A DNA stretch of 64,000 nucleotides. It comes from Cyanophora paradoxa (taxonomy: Eukaryota > Glaucocystophyceae > Cyanophorales > Cyanophoraceae). Below the pieces are notes generated by a model, which ran no database searches, was not told where the DNA came from, and was given only the letters and a program-made list of their open reading frames with translations. Each line of letters begins with the position of its first letter. Positions within the stretch are counted from its first letter, which is position 1. The stretch spans positions 88,491-152,490 of the forward strand of contig QPMI01000122.1 in assembly GCA_004431415.1 (NCBI GenBank), given 5' to 3'. Below are positions 11,499 through 23,562 of this stretch, one piece after another. A program made the translations under genes and the position numbers.

Positions 11499-14007
11499 AT
11501 GGGCACGCGCAGCGCGCTCCTGGCGCTGCTGGCGTACGCGCTAGCTTTCTCCATCGTCGGTGAGGGCCCCCGGCCGGCGGTTCGAACCGCGCACATCCGC
11601 TGCGGCTAACGCACCGCCTTCGCGCGGCCGCAGGCGCGGCGGAAGAGAACTCGCTTATTGCCGATGCGGGTCGCAACATGGCGGTCACGCTTCCGGCCGA
11701 GAGCGTGAAGCTGTACGGGAACGGCGGCTACGGCCCCGGCTTCCACGGCGAGGGGATGGAGTACCGCTGGGAGCAGGCGAGCGGGCCTGCCGTGCAGGCA
11801 CAGGGCACGAACGCGCGGCAGCTCGTCCTCTTCCCCGTGGAGCCTGGCCGCTACGTCTTCCGGCTAACGGTTGTGGACCCCGAGAACGACAACGCCGCCT
11901 CCGACATGGTCGAGGTCGTCGTGACGGGCGGTGCGGCCGGCCGGGCGCGCGTGCGCCGCCGCCGCGGGCCCGGGTTGAGCGGGCGCCGGCAGAGAGCGGG
12001 GCGCCGGAGGTCGACGCCGGTCGCGACGTGACGGTTGTGCTGCCCACCAAGTCCGTGCAGCTCGTCGGCCAGGCCCGCGACCCCAACAGTGCGCCCCGCC
12101 GCCCCTTCCACGCGCCGGGGCGCCGCCGAGCGGGCCGGCAGCGCCGATGACGTACCTGTGGAAGTTCGAGAAGGGCCCCGGGCTGGTCGGCCTCGCCGGC
12201 AAGGAGTCCCGCACCCTCCAGGCGCGCCCGCCCCGTGCCCCGCGCCCCACCCGCCCCGGGCCCGCCCCGCCGATCTTGCGCGGTCCGACCCGGCGCGCCC
12301 GCCCCGCAGGTCATGTTCGTCAACCCGGTCGAGGGGTGCGGCCCGCCCGCCCGCCCCGCTCCTCCCGCCCCGCCCGCCCCCCGCCGGAGCCGACGCGGCG
12401 GCGGGCCGGCGTGCGGGGCGCAGGGTGTACGAGTTCTCGTTCACGGCGACGGACGCGACGGGCCTGGCCTCCACCGACACCGTCAACGTCGTCCTCCAGC
12501 AGTGTACGGCCCCGCGCCGCCCCCTCCGCCACCGGGCCCGCCCCGCCGCGCCCTGCCGCGCCCTGACGCGGCGGCGGGGCGCAGCGAACCGGGCGCCGAG
12601 CATCGTGCCGGCGGCGGCGGTGACGATCATGTGGCCGCAGAACGAGGTGCAGCTCTCCGTGGAGGCGTCGGACGAGGACGGGCGCGTCGCCTCGTACGCG
12701 TGGCGCCAGGTCGAGGGGCCCCCCGCCGAGATCGCCGGCGCCGACTCCCCCACCGCCTCCATCCGCCTCCCCCGCACCGTCCGCCCCGCCCCGCGCCCCG
12801 CCGGCGTTCAGGAGCGTTCGGGCGCTGATGGGGGCCCGGGGGCAGGGGAGCTACGCGTTCAACGTGACGGTGACGGACAACAACGGCGCCTCCGCCGAGG
12901 AGTCCTTCCCCGTCTTCTGCGGCCAGCGTCCGCCCCGCCCCGCCCCGAACCCTCGCCTCCGCCGCTGCTGAAGGGGGCCCCCACTTGCGCAGCGCCGGCG
13001 GTGGTGCTGCAGCCGGACGTGTACGTGATCTGGCCGCAGGACAGCGTGAAGCTGGTGGCCCAGGTCAACGGCGCGGCGGCCGGCACCGAGTACCTCTGGC
13101 GCGTCGAGTCGGGCCCGAGCGTCGTGGGCCTGGGCGGCAAGTTCTCGCCCACGCTCGACGTCTTCAAGCTGGTGCGGGGCACGTACGAGTTCAGCCTGAC
13201 GGCGACGGACAAGGCGGGGATGAGCACGAGCGCCCGCACCACCGTCCGCGTCGTCGAGCGTGCGCCCCCCGCCGCTTCCCGCCCCCGCCGCCGGCGCGCG
13301 TTTTCCGGGCTGACGATGGCGGGGGCGCCCCGGGCAGAGCTGCTGCGGCCGCGCGTCTCGGCGGGGCCCGACGTGGACCTGCCGTACCCGCAGAACTCGG
13401 TGCAGCTGCAGGCGCGGGCGAGCGACGAGGACGGGCGCGTGTCGCGCATCGAGTGGGCGATCGAGGGCGGGCCGGCCGGCAAGGTCAAGATCGCGGGGCG
13501 GGACTCCCCCGTCCTCACCGTCGCCGACCTCGCCCAGGGCACCTACCTCTTCTCCGTCACCGGTAACCCCCCTTCCGCTCCGCCCCTCCCCCCGCCCCGC
13601 CCCGGCCGAGCGGGCGGCGCGCAGTGTGGGACGACATGGCGCTGAACGCGACGGACGAGGTGCTCGTGCGCGTGCGGGACGCCCGCGGCGAGGTCGCCCC
13701 GCTCCAGTCCCGCCGCTCCGCCCCGGGCGCCGACGAGGCGACCGGGCCCCGCGTCGGCCGCGCCGGCACCGTCCTCGTCATCGTCCTCTGCGCCGTCCTC
13801 GGCCTCGGCGCCGCCGCCTGCGTCGGCGTCTTCTTCTGGGAGCGCCGCCGCCGCGCCCAGGAGGAGGCCCGCATGCAGGCGCAGCGCGCCGGCGCCATGC
13901 CGCCGCTCGGGCGGCGCGGCCCCGGGGCCAAGCCGACCTCCCCGGGCCCCGTCTCCGCCAAGGAGGCCACCAGCTACAAGCCCTTCACCTTCTTCGACAA
14001 CCTGTAG
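11499..14007 (+). CDS. PKD-repeat type I membrane glycoprotein, KIAA0319-like
   Basis: The start at 11499 gives a signal peptide, MGTRSALLALLAYALAFSIVG, interrupted by the first intron right after it. At least ten exons follow. The extracellular part has about five PKD/Ig-like repeats, each with a proline/valine strand, a D-E-D-G-R-V turn and a final Y-x-F-x-x-T-x-T-D strand. Examples are PAESVKLYGNGGY...YVFRLTVVDPENDN, NEVQLSVEASDEDGRVASY, QDSVKLVAQVNGA...YEFSLTATDKAG and NSVQLQARASDEDGRVSRI. A single membrane helix, GTVLVIVLCAVLGLGAAACVG, is followed by a basic stop-transfer ERRRRAQEEAR and a short tail ending FTFFDNL before TAG 14005-14007. This layout matches KIAA0319/PKD membrane proteins of animals and protists, which act in adhesion or membrane traffic. 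The exact role here is unknown. Confidence 0.75.
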
Positions 14008-14192
14008 CCCGGGGGGCCCCGCAGGCCCCGTCCACCCCCTTCCCCGCCCCCACTCTGCCCCCACCCACACCCCTTCCTCTCCCCGCTCCGCCCCCACCCC
14101 GCGTGCTTGGTCAACAGTGGTTTCATTCGTGCACGAGAGCGATAGTTGCGCGCGCGGCTCCCGGCGGCTCCCGGGGAGCGGCGGGGAAGGGC

Positions 14193-16793
14193 TCAGCGGG
14201 CGGCGCGGGCGGCGGCGGCGGCGGCGGGGTCGCCGGCAGAGGCCGTCCGCTCCGGCTTCGAGTTGCGGAAGTGCAGCTTGGACTCGTAGTACGCGATCAC
14301 CTTCATCGGGTCCCGCTGCACGCTGGCGTCAGGGCGGACGCGGGGCGACAAGACGGGCGCGGGGCGGCGGGCGCTGTGACGGGCCTTGGCGACGTGGAGG
14401 GAGGGAAGGGCCTCCTGGCGGGTGCTGCCGTCTGCCAAAGTGTACTTGACGACCAGGTTGATGGTGCCGTCGGGCCCCTTGCGCGCCGTCACGATCTCCG
14501 TGATGCTCGAGTCACTCCCCAGCTCCTGCGCACGGCCCCGCCCGCATCGGACCCGCGTCCCTCCGGCCCGGCCCGGCGTGTCGCGCACGGGGTGCTCGAA
14601 GGTGGGGGCCGTCTGGACGGAGGTCGAGCGCAGGTTGTTGGACTTCTCGAGGCTCGTGCCGCTGATCGAGTTCGGCTCCGGGGCGCCGTCGCCCCCCGTC
14701 ACGTCGAAGACGACGTCCCCGCCGCGGGCGGTGTTGTCTACGGCCGCCCGCGGGGACTTGCCCTTGTCGATCATCACGCCCACGCTCCCCGCCGGCTCCA
14801 GGCTGCCCTCCTCCTCCGCCCGCGCCCCCCCCTCCGCCCCCTCCACCTTCACGCCGCCCGCCGGCGCGGGCGCAGGCGTCGAGTCCTCGCTGAAGATGTC
14901 TTTAACGAGGATGGCCGTCCCCTCCGCCACGACCTGATCCTCGGCCGAGGGCGCCGGGGGCGCCGCCGCCGCCCGCTGCTGCTGCGCCTGCTGCCCCGCG
15001 CTGCCCGCCGTCTGCAGGCCAGCGGAAGGCACCGATTGCGGCGCCGCGCGGGCCGGCGCCTGCGGCGCAGGGCGGGCCGGCGCCTGCGGCTGGGGGATGG
15101 AGCTGTTGCGCTCGAGGGGCATGTTCGACTCGCCGACGACCTTGCCGCTCTCGTCCACCTCCCGCACGCGCGTGTGCTCCCCGAAGCTCACCTGCGCGCC
15201 GGCGAGGCGGTCAGTCTCGGGGCGCCCCGGGCCCCGCATGGCGGCCACGCCGCGCACCCGCGAGCCGCTGCCGGACTTGGTGAGGCTGGAGGAAGGGGTG
15301 AGGGGCGCCGCGGGGGCGGCGGGGGCGCCGGTGCCGTCTGCCTCCTCGAAGACGCCCTTCTCGCGCAGGTCCGGCAGGCCGCCCGCCTTGCCGCCCGCCT
15401 CCGCCGCCGCCGCCTCCGCCGCCGCCGGCTGCGCGCTGCCCGCGGCGGCCGCTGCGCCCGGCGCTCGGGCTCGAGCCTTCAAGTTCCGCGGGCCACCGCC
15501 GGCGGTGCCCCCGCCGAGGGCCGCCGGGGCCGAGGCGGAGGAGGTGACGGGTGCGGCAGGAGGGGAATCGCGGGTGTGGAGGGGACGGCGGGGGCCGAGG
15601 AGGCGGGGGCCTGGGCGGGCGCCGGGGCCGGGGCGGGCTCCGGGGCGGCGGGGGCGTGGGCGGGCGGGGCGGGCGTGAAGTCCTCCTCGGGGGCCGCCGC
15701 GTCGCGCATCTCCGCGTCCGCCTTCGCCTCCGGCCGCGCCTCCGCCCCGCGCCCTTCCTCGCCCTCCTCGCCCGTCTTCCGCCGCTTGCCGCGCTTGTCC
15801 GACAGGCCCTCCGACACGGGCTCCTGCGAGTCGCGGAGGCCGTGCCGCTTCCCCTCCTTCTTCTCCTCCTTCACCTTGCCCTCCTTCTCCTCCGTCTTGG
15901 CCTTGGGCGGCCGGCCGCGGCCCCGCTTCGCCGGCTGCGCCGGCTTCTCCTCCTTCTCGTCCTCCTCCGTCGCCCCCCCGTCCTCCTCCTCCTCTTTCGC
16001 CTTCTTCGCCTTCTCCTCGCGCTCCTTTGGCTTGGGCTTCGGCTTCTCGTCGTCCTCCGTCTCCTCATCGTCCTCCTCCTTCACATCCTTCTTCGACGCG
16101 CGCTTCGGCTTCTTCTCCTTCTCCTCCTCCTCCTCGGACGACCCCTTCTCGTCGTCGCTCGCCTCGGCCGTCTTCTTCCTCTTGTCCTTGCCCTTCTTCT
16201 CCTTCGACTCGTCATCACTTTCCGAGGCGCTCTCCTCGCCGCCGCTGGACGCGCCCTTGCTGCCACGCCTGCCCGTCTTGGTCGCGCCCTTCTCGGCCTT
16301 ATCGGCCTTCTTCTTTTCCTTGAGGGCCTGCTGGAACTCCTTGAACACCTCCAGTTCTTTCACGTGCGACAGGGGCTCCCATGTGTTCGCCGATTCGGGC
16401 CAGCCCTCCCACTTCACGAGGTACTTCTTCTGGCCCTACGCTCGGAGTGAGCGGCGAGCGGGAGGATCAAATGTCGCGCGTCCGAGTCAACCGATGCCGG
16501 CAGGCGACGCGGCTGCGAACCTTGACAGTTCTCACTTCCACGATTTTCTCGACGACGTACTCTGCCTCCTGCTCAGAATCGCTGTCGTCCGCATTCGACC
16601 CGCGCTTCCGCTTGCCAGTCTCCGCCGCTTTCTTTCCGCGGCCCCTCTGCAAGGGCGCAACGACTTGATAAGCGAGAGAGCTAACCGTACACGCGCGCTC
16701 GGGCAGATCGCTTGCCTTCGTCGGCTTCTCCTCGCCATCTGAGCCGGAATCCGACGCCGGATCCTCCTTTGATGCTTTCTTGCCTCTCGCCAT
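14193..16793 (-). CDS. HP1-like protein with chromodomain, long charged linker and chromoshadow domain
   Basis: The start at 16793 gives MARGKKASKEDPASDSGSDG. The chromodomain is split by an intron at about 16500-16430: EYVVEKIVEVRTVK lies in the first exon and YLVKWEGWPESANTWEPLSH in the second. The aromatic cage residues Y, W and W are present. A long linker of several hundred residues follows: K/E-rich blocks, AT-hook-like KRGRGRPPK (about 15910) and Ala/Pro-rich parts. Near the C-terminus SITEIVTARKGPDGTINLV, VVKYTLADGSTRQEAL and DPMKVIAYYESKLHFR form a chromoshadow-like domain, split by a short intron at about 14560-14330. Chromodomains bind methylated H3K9, and shadow domains dimerise. 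Typical HP1 is near 200 residues; this one is about four times longer because of the linker. Stop at 14193. Confidence 0.8.
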
Positions 16794-17640
16794 GGTGTTT
16801 GTCCTGCGAATCGCGCGCGTCAGACAAGGTTTGGTAACTGGCTCCGTTGAGCGCGTTCGCGGCGGGAAAGTCGAGAGGCGCCGAGGTTTCTAATGCGTTC
16901 GCTGGCTTCGAGCAGATAATAGGCCTTAAAGGAGCTTCGAGACGAATGCGGCCGCCGCGCACGCCCGGTGCCGGATCACCGCCGACGATGACAGCGGAGA
17001 CCGGACGGATGCCTAACGTAAAGCGCGTCTATCCGTATCACGTAGACGTAGGCCAGCACGCACACTCGCGCGAAGAAAGAACGCTTGCCGGGGGTGGACT
17101 ACTGTGGGGGTAGAGTGCGTTCCTGGGGTCGAGGCCACAGCGGCGCAGGCGGGATGGAGGCCACCGCGTTTTTGAGCTCTGCGATAGCGGTTGGTACCGG
17201 ACGTTCACGGACGCTGGCGGGCGCGGATGCCGGGACGATTTGTATCTCGACGGACGCGACGCCGTTGAGGTCGTCCGGAGGCTCGAAACATCAGCGCACT
17301 TTCTTTTCTGGGTCAGCGGCGGCGTCCCTTTCCTGGTTGCCGAGGCGAGCTGGCGCGAGCCGACGAATCCCCGCTGCGCCTGTGTCCCTGGATGCGGTCG
17401 CCTCTGGAACCCGTCCTAGAGCAGCTCGGGAGACGGGAGAGGAACCACGGAATCGCGCGCGCAGGGCGCCGCGCGTGCCTGCTGCGGGCCCGTCCACGTC
17501 GTCCGCCCAGCCAGCGCAGCGCGGGCTGACGGACAGGCAAGTCACCACGTTGGTGCGCCACTCCTCGCGCGACCCGCGGCAAAGCCCGCGCGCAGCGATG
17601 CGGGCCTGACGAGATTCCGGGCCAGATTCGATCGGCGGCG
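16794..17640. other. Intergenic and 5' flank of PPR copy 1
   Basis: From 17022 onward this flank matches the flank of PPR copy 2 (from 27214): a shared CGCGTCTATCCGTATCA start, then a near-identical stretch ending in GCGTTTTTGAGCTCTGC. An open frame from M 17154 (MEATAFLSSAIAVG) may be a 5' exon of the PPR gene. The stretch 17231-17690 has no counterpart in copy 2. I cannot fix the transcription start. Confidence 0.5.
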
Positions 17641-20600
17641 ACTGCAGAGGCGGCGCTGGGGGCGTTCGAGCTGCTCCCGCGGGCCGGCAGGAAGAACAAC
17701 CTCATCCACCACAACGCGCTCCTCAAGGCCCTGGTGCCCCGCACCGCCGCCGCCCCGCCCCCACGTGCCGCCCCTCGGCTAAGCTCCCGCGCGCAGTGCG
17801 GGGCGCGCGCGGTGGACCGTGCGCGGGACGTGCTGGAGCGCATGGAGGCGGCGGCCGGCGGGGGCGCCGGCGCGGCGGACGCGTGCGCGCCCGACGTCCT
17901 CTCGTACAACACACTCGTCGCCGGTGCGGCCGCCTCCTCTGCCCGCCCGCCCGCCCCGCCCGCCCGCCGGCGGCCGGGTCCGACGGGGGCGGGGCGGGGC
18001 AGGCTACGCGAGCGAGGGGCGGGTGGAGGAGGCGGAGGCGCTGGTGGCGCGCATGCGGGCGGCCGGCGCGGCGCCCGACGCGGTGACGTATAGCACGCTC
18101 GTGCACGCCTGCGCCCGCGCCCTCCCGCCCCGCATGGACCTCGCCGAGAAGGCCCGCCCCCCCGCCGTCCCTTTCGCCCCGCGCCCGCCCCGGGCTGACG
18201 GCGGGGGCAGACGGTGGCGGAGATGCGGGCGGCCGGCGTGCAGCCGAACCTCGTCACCTACAACGTGCGCCCCGCCTTCCCGCCCCGTCCCTGCGCACCG
18301 CCAACTGGCGGGCGGGCGGGCGGCAGACGCTGGTGCACGGGTACGCGGCGGCGGGAATGGCGGCGGAGGCCCTCGCCACCCTCCGCGCCCTCGTGCGGCC
18401 CGGCCCCGCCCCCGCCCTCGCCTCCGACCGCCGACGGGCCTGGCCGGGCAGGAGGGCGAGCTGGGGACGGACGTGACGACGTGGAACGCCTGCCTGCACG
18501 CCTGCTTCCGCGCCGCCCGCCCCGAGGCCGTGCGCCCCAACCCGCCCCGCACCGCCCTGGCCGGGGCCGCCCGCCCACGCCCCGGGGCAGGCGCAAGCGC
18601 TCTTCGACCGGATGGAGGGGCGCCCGGCCGCGGGGCCCGCCGCGGGGCCCGGCCCGCCCCGCCCCGCCCCAACGCCGTCACCTACAGTGCGCCTCTCGCC
18701 TCGCTCGCGGCCCCGCCGTGCCGCGCCGGGCGGGGCCGACGGGGCGGCAGGCACGATGATCGGGGGCCTGTGCGACGCCGGCGCGCCGGGGCCCGCCCGC
18801 GCCCTCCTCCGCCGCCTCGTGCGCCTGCCCGGCCCGCCCGCCCCGCTCGCCGCCAACGCGCCGGGCGCGCAGGCGGCGGAGGGGGCGCCGCGGCCGCTCC
18901 GCGCGGCGGCGACGACGGCGCTCCTCGACGGCCTCCGCCGCGCCGTGCGCCCCGCCCCCGCCCCGCCCCGCCCCGTCCCCCGGCCTCCCCTCCTCACCCG
19001 CGGCGCAGGGGCGGGCGGAGGAGCTGGCGGAGGCGTTCGAGGAGGCGGAGCGGGCTGGCCTGGCGGACGCGCGGCTCTACGCGGCGGCGGTGGCCGGCCT
19101 GGCGCGGGGCGGGCGGCCGGCGGCGGCGGAGGCGGCGCTGCGGGAGATGCGGCGGCGCGGGCACGCCGCCGGCGAGGCGCTCTTCGGGGCCGTCCTCGAC
19201 GCCTTCGTCGCGGCGGGGGACGGCCCCGGGGCCGACCGGCTCCTCGGGGCCCAGCGGGAGGCGGGGGTGCCGTGCGGGGACGCCGTGCGGCTGACGGCGG
19301 CGCTGCGGTGCGGCGTCTCGCACGGGCGCGCGATGGAGGTGTTCCGGGACCTGGGCGAGGGGGCGGCCTGGCTCGCGGCCCTCCGCCCCGACGCCCGCCT
19401 CTACACCGCGCTCCTCGAGTCCTGCGCCCGCGACCGCAACGCCCGCGACGCCCGCGCCGTCTTCGCCGCCGCGCCCCGCCCCGACGCCGTCCTCTGCGGG
19501 CCCGTGCCCCCTCCTCCCCCTCTCTTTCCCCCTCCCTGCGCCCCTGACGCCCCGGCGCAGGGTGATGATGCGGGCGTACCTGCGCTCGGGGCTCCCGCGG
19601 GAGGCCCTCGCCCTCTTCGACACCCTCCGCCGCGAGCGCCGCCTCGCCCCCACCGCCGTCCGCCCCGCCCCGCCCCGCCCCCGTCCCGGACTGACGGCCC
19701 TCTCTGTCTCTCTCTCTCTTTCGGCGCAGTCGTGCTACGCGGCGGCGGTGGACGCGGCGACGCGGGCCGGGGACGGGGCGCGGGCGGCGGGCCTGGTGCG
19801 GGAGATGCGGCGGGCGGGCCACCGGCCCTCGGCGCGCCTCTACAACGTGGCGATCCAGAGCCAGGGGGCCCTGGGCCGCGCCGACGCCTGCTTCGAGCTC
19901 TACGAGGAGATGCGCGCCGCCGGCGTCGCCCCCACCGCCCTCACCCTCTCCTCCCTCATGGCCGCCTGCGTCCGCTCCGGCGAGCCCCGCCGCGCCCTCG
20001 GCCTCCTCCCCGCCGTGGAGGCCCTCCCGCCGGCCGAGCGGCTCGACACGCGCGCCTACAACGGCCTCCTGCGCGCCCTCGCCGCCTCGCGCTGCGGCGC
20101 CGACGAGGCGCTCGCCCTCCTGCGGCACCTCTCGAGCCTCGGGGCGCGCCCCGACGAGGAGACCTGCGCGCTGCTCGTCGAGGCCTGCGTGCAGGCCGGC
20201 CGCGCCGGCGAGGCCCTCGCGGCGCTGCGCGAGATGACGGCCGCCGGCGTCCGCCCGACGCCCGTGACGTACAGCAGCCTCGTGCGGGCCCTCGCGGGGA
20301 GCATGCAGCAGGAGGCCGCCTTCGGCCTCCTCGCCGACATGCGCGGCGCGGGGCTCGAGGGCGACGCCCGCGCCGCCCGCCGGGCCTACGGCGCGCTCGT
20401 CGAGTCGTTCATCGCGAGCGGCGAGCCGCTGCGGGCGCTGCTGGGCCTGCGGGAGATGGAGGAGCGCGGCCTGCCGCCGCCCCGCGCCGCCTTCGAGCGC
20501 CTCATCGACGCCTTCTCCGGCTCCGAGCGCGTCGACGAGGCCTTCGCCGTCTTCCGGTACCCCCCGCCCGCCCCCCCCCCCTCCCTCTCTTCGGGCCTGA

Positions 20601-21615
20601 CGGGGGGCGGGGCGCAGGATGATGGAGGGGGCGCTGGGGGGCCCGACCCCGCGGGCGTACGGGGCGCTGATCGAGGCGCTGGCACGGGCGCGGGAGCCGC
20701 TGCGGGCGACGCTCGGGCTGCGGGAGGCGGAGTCGCGGGGCCTGCGCCCCGGGCTCCCCACCTACGACCGGGTGGTCCAGCGCCTCGGCGAGGCGCGCGA
20801 GGTCGACGCCGCCTTCGCCGTCCTCGGCCGCATGCAGGCCTCGTACCCCCGCGCCCCCGCCCGCCCGGGCGCCTACGCCGCCCTCGTCGAGGCCTGCGCC
20901 GGGCGCGGCCTGCTGTTGAAGGCCCTCCTCGGCGTCGCCGAGCTCCAGCGCGCCCTCGACGCCGGGGTCGGCGCCGCCGCCCTCCCGCCCGCCGCCGCCG
21001 CCGCCGCCGGCGAGGGGGCCGCCCCGGACCGGCACCTGCGGCGGGCGTACAGCGCGGCGCTGGCGGCGCTGACGGAGCGGGACGCGGGGGACGGGTACGA
21101 GCTCTACCGCGCGGTGCGGCGGCGCTGGGGCCTCGAGCCCGACGACGCCGCCCTCGCCATCCTCCTCTCCGCCCACCTCGACGGCTCCCCGCTCCTCCGG
21201 CCCATCCCCCCCCCCCCCCCCCCCGAGCGGCCCCCCTCCCCGGCGCCCCTCCTCCTCCCCGCCTCCGCCTCCCCCCCCCCCGGGGACGAGAGCGGCCTCC
21301 TCCTCCCCACCGCCCTCTTCGCCCCCCGCGGTCCCACCCCCGCCAAGCCTTAGTGCTGCCCTTTCAAAGGTCCGGTTGGATGTCGTCCCTGCAGCATCGG
21401 CGCACCCGCTCATCAGGTTTTCAAGCCCTCGTGTGTCTTTTACAACTTTCAAGCTTTTTGCATATTGTGTGTCCGATGAATCATGTACCTTTGTCTCGGG
21501 AGATCTAGAGGAATAGATTAGACCTTCAGGTAGTGTGTGTTGCCATGTCGTGTGCATGTCACCCTTGCAGTTATGATGTTTTTTTTTTTTTGAATATTTC
21601 AACTTGCTAGGGCTG
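17022..21615 (+). repeat. Segmental duplication, unit 1
   Basis: This block matches 27214-31336 in the same orientation, from about 130 bases of 5' flank through all exons and introns to about 250 bases of 3' flank. Unit 1 contains about 460 bases (17231-17690) missing from unit 2. Similarity extends through introns and untranslated sequence, so the duplication is recent and made at DNA level rather than by retrocopy. Confidence 0.9.
17154..21353 (+). CDS. Pentatricopeptide repeat (PPR) protein, copy 1
   Basis: Multi-exon gene with some ten short introns and a reading frame that stays open from exon to exon. The PPR array is recognisable from about 17657 (ALGAFELLPRAGRKNNLIHH) to 21150. Typical 35-residue units read VTYSTLVHACARA, TWNACLHACFRAARPEA, TYSSLVRALAGSMQQEA, AYNGLLRALAASRCGAD and AYGALIEALARAREPLRA, with G-x-x-P-x-x-x-T-Y turns. 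About 20 repeats are present, mostly of the plain P type; no DYW or PPR-SMR tail is visible. The C-terminus is Pro-rich and ends at TAG 21351-21353. PPR proteins bind organelle RNA and act in splicing, editing or stability. The first coding exon is uncertain; ATG 17154 is a candidate because it is kept in both copies. Its near-identical partner lies at 27.4-31.1 kb. Confidence 0.75.
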
Positions 21616-21725
21616 AATTATGAACGGCACTGAAAACTTCCGATGACCTGATTACGAGCACATCGGAGCAATCATAATGAAAACATTATGGGTCATTACG
21701 CCACAACGCGCCTTCACCTTGAGAG

Positions 21726-23529
21726 TTAGGCAAAAAGTTGGGAGAGAAACCCTAAAATACCGTCGAAAGAAATACATGCTGTGTCCTCAGCATCAGATGT
21801 ATCTTCTGCACCTCCAATCACGCTGGCGCCTTCAGAACAAGCACTCTCCACTTCGCCACCCCTTGCCACAGATCGCGGGGCCGCCACGCCCGCTGCTGCA
21901 GCCTCGCCGCCCGTGGACCCGCCATTGCCCCCCGCCTCTGCCCCATTGCCGCTTGCCGTTGATCGCGGGGCCGCTACGCCCGCCGCTGCAGCCTCGCCGC
22001 CCGTGGACCCGCCATCGCCCCCCGCCTCCGCTCCGCTGCCGCTTGCCGTTGATCGCGGGGCCGCCACGCCCGCCGCTGCAGCCTCGCCGCCCGCGGACCC
22101 GCCATCGCCCCCGGCCTCTGCTCCGCTGCCGCTTGCCGTTGATCGCGGGGCCGCTACGCCCGCCGCTGCAGCCTCGCCGCCCGCGGACCCGCCATCGCCC
22201 CCCGCCTCCGCTCCGCTGCCGCTTTCCGTTGATCGCGGGGCCGCTACGCCCGCCGCTGCAGCCTCGCCGCCCGCGGACCCGCCATCGCCCCCCGCCTCCG
22301 CTCCGCTGCCGCTTTTCGTTGATCGTGGGGCCTCCACGCCCGCCGCTGCAGCCTCGCCGCCCGTGGACCTGCCATCGCCCCCCGCCTCGGCTCCGCTGCC
22401 GCTTGCCGTTGATCGCGGGGCCGCCACGCCCGCCGCTGCAGCCTCGCCGCCCGCGGACCCGCCATCGCCCCCGGCCTCCGCTCCGCTGCCGCTTGCCGTT
22501 GATCGCGGGGCCGCTACGCCCGCCGCTGCAGCCTCGCCGCCCGCGGACCCGCCATCGCCCCCCGCCTCCGCTCCGCTGCCGCTTTCCGCCGATCGGGGTG
22601 CCGGGGGGCTCGTAGGATCCTCCGATTCCGAAATGTTTTTTTCAGTTGCCTTGGCAATTGCCTCCTCGTACCCGCCTGTCGATGGGCCCACGTCCAACCT
22701 AACGAGCGGTTTTTGCTCGAGATCGAACTGGCGGTGGCGTTAAAAGGGGAGGCTTGAATAGGAAGCGTAGCAGAGGCGCAAGGCACACGTGGTTGCGCTG
22801 TTTTGCAATCCCCAGACCGTGAGTAAAGCTCTGCAGCCCGCAGCGCCACGTGCAGCAACCGTCCACAAGCACTCGCGCGCCAGGATCTGCCCTCACTCCT
22901 GTCCGACCCACCTCGTGCAAGTAGCAGCGTCTCACCTGGGCGCACATTGAAAAAATAGAAAGATAGCGAAAATATACGGCCAGAACCTCGCAAAGAGCTG
23001 CCTTCTGAATCCAGATGGCTTCTCCGTCACATGGGCCCACGTCGCAGTTCTCGATAACAGCACGCGCGCCCGTGCCGCCCTCGATAATGACTGCGCTGGT
23101 TCGGGGCGCGGATGCTTGCAGCCGGCACCGAGTGATCCGAAGCTCGCCTTCCTCAGACTCGCTCCAACAAAGAGCGCCTTTTACGAGAGCATCCTTTGGT
23201 ATGCGGACATCACACCGATCGAAAATGCATTTGCCGGCGCGTACGTTCAGTTCCGCGCCGCCGACGATCGTCAAGTTGACAAAAGTGATTGTGCTGCCTG
23301 TTCCAGCACGCAACTCAATGGTCGGTCTGGAAAAGTCGTGCGAGCGTATAGATGCATTACGGCCTACAATCGTAAGCTGAGCTTCGGCCGGAATAACCGC
23401 CGAGACGTTTGCATCAAGCTCGCCGACCACTACGACGGTGCCTGCCCATCCGATCGCTTCGCCTGCAGCATCCAAGCTCTCGTACGCGTTGTCAAATTGG
23501 TGCCGAGACACCAAGACCAGCGCTCTCAT
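21726..23529 (-). CDS. Right-handed beta-helix protein with 30-residue tandem-repeat tail
   Basis: The start is ATG 23529 (MRALVLVSRHQFDNAYE). The track also opens 11 codons earlier, but at GTG. Residues 20-220 repeat short beta strands ending in G/N/C turns: TVVVVGELDANVSAVIPAEA, LTIVGRNASIRS, TITFVNLTIVGGAELNV, CIFDRCDVRIPKD, LRITRCRLQASAP, AVIENCDVGPCDGEAI, VRRCYLHEVGRTGV. This is the pectate-lyase-like/NosD-type solenoid. An intron interrupts at about 22975-22930. A second part, probably joined by splicing near 22700, encodes eight copies of a 30-residue unit (GEAAAAGVAAPRSTASGSGA...) and an acidic end, SQLFA. No catalytic residues can be assigned. Joining of the repeat frame to the helix is an inference; the opposite frame of the repeat is open too. 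Confidence 0.55.
21871..22590. repeat. Eight tandem copies of a 90-bp coding minisatellite
   Basis: Units start with GATCGCGGGGCCGC at 21871, 21961, 22051, 22141, 22231, 22321, 22411 and 22501, and a decayed ninth start lies at 22591. The period is exactly 90 bp, so frame is kept on both strands. Copies differ by a few substitutions, mostly at third positions in the minus frame. The even period and lack of indels argue for selection on an encoded protein. Confidence 0.95.
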
Positions 23530-23562
23530 GAATTCAATTGCATCGGTACCCCCTGACGACAC

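Noticed and set aside
15551-16450. Leu/Arg-rich plus-strand frame looking like membrane segments
   Set aside because: Antisense of the Lys/Glu-rich HP1 linker (CTC/CTT codons); no real hydrophobic pattern.
21871-22590. CRISPR-like regular repeat
   Set aside because: Units are contiguous without spacers, of exactly 30 codons, in a eukaryotic gene.
21781-22743. Plus-strand gene made of the 90-bp repeat
   Set aside because: The frame is open only because the period is a multiple of three and GC-rich. The minus frame lies next to the beta-helix gene and ends in a plausible acidic tail. Kept as alternative only.
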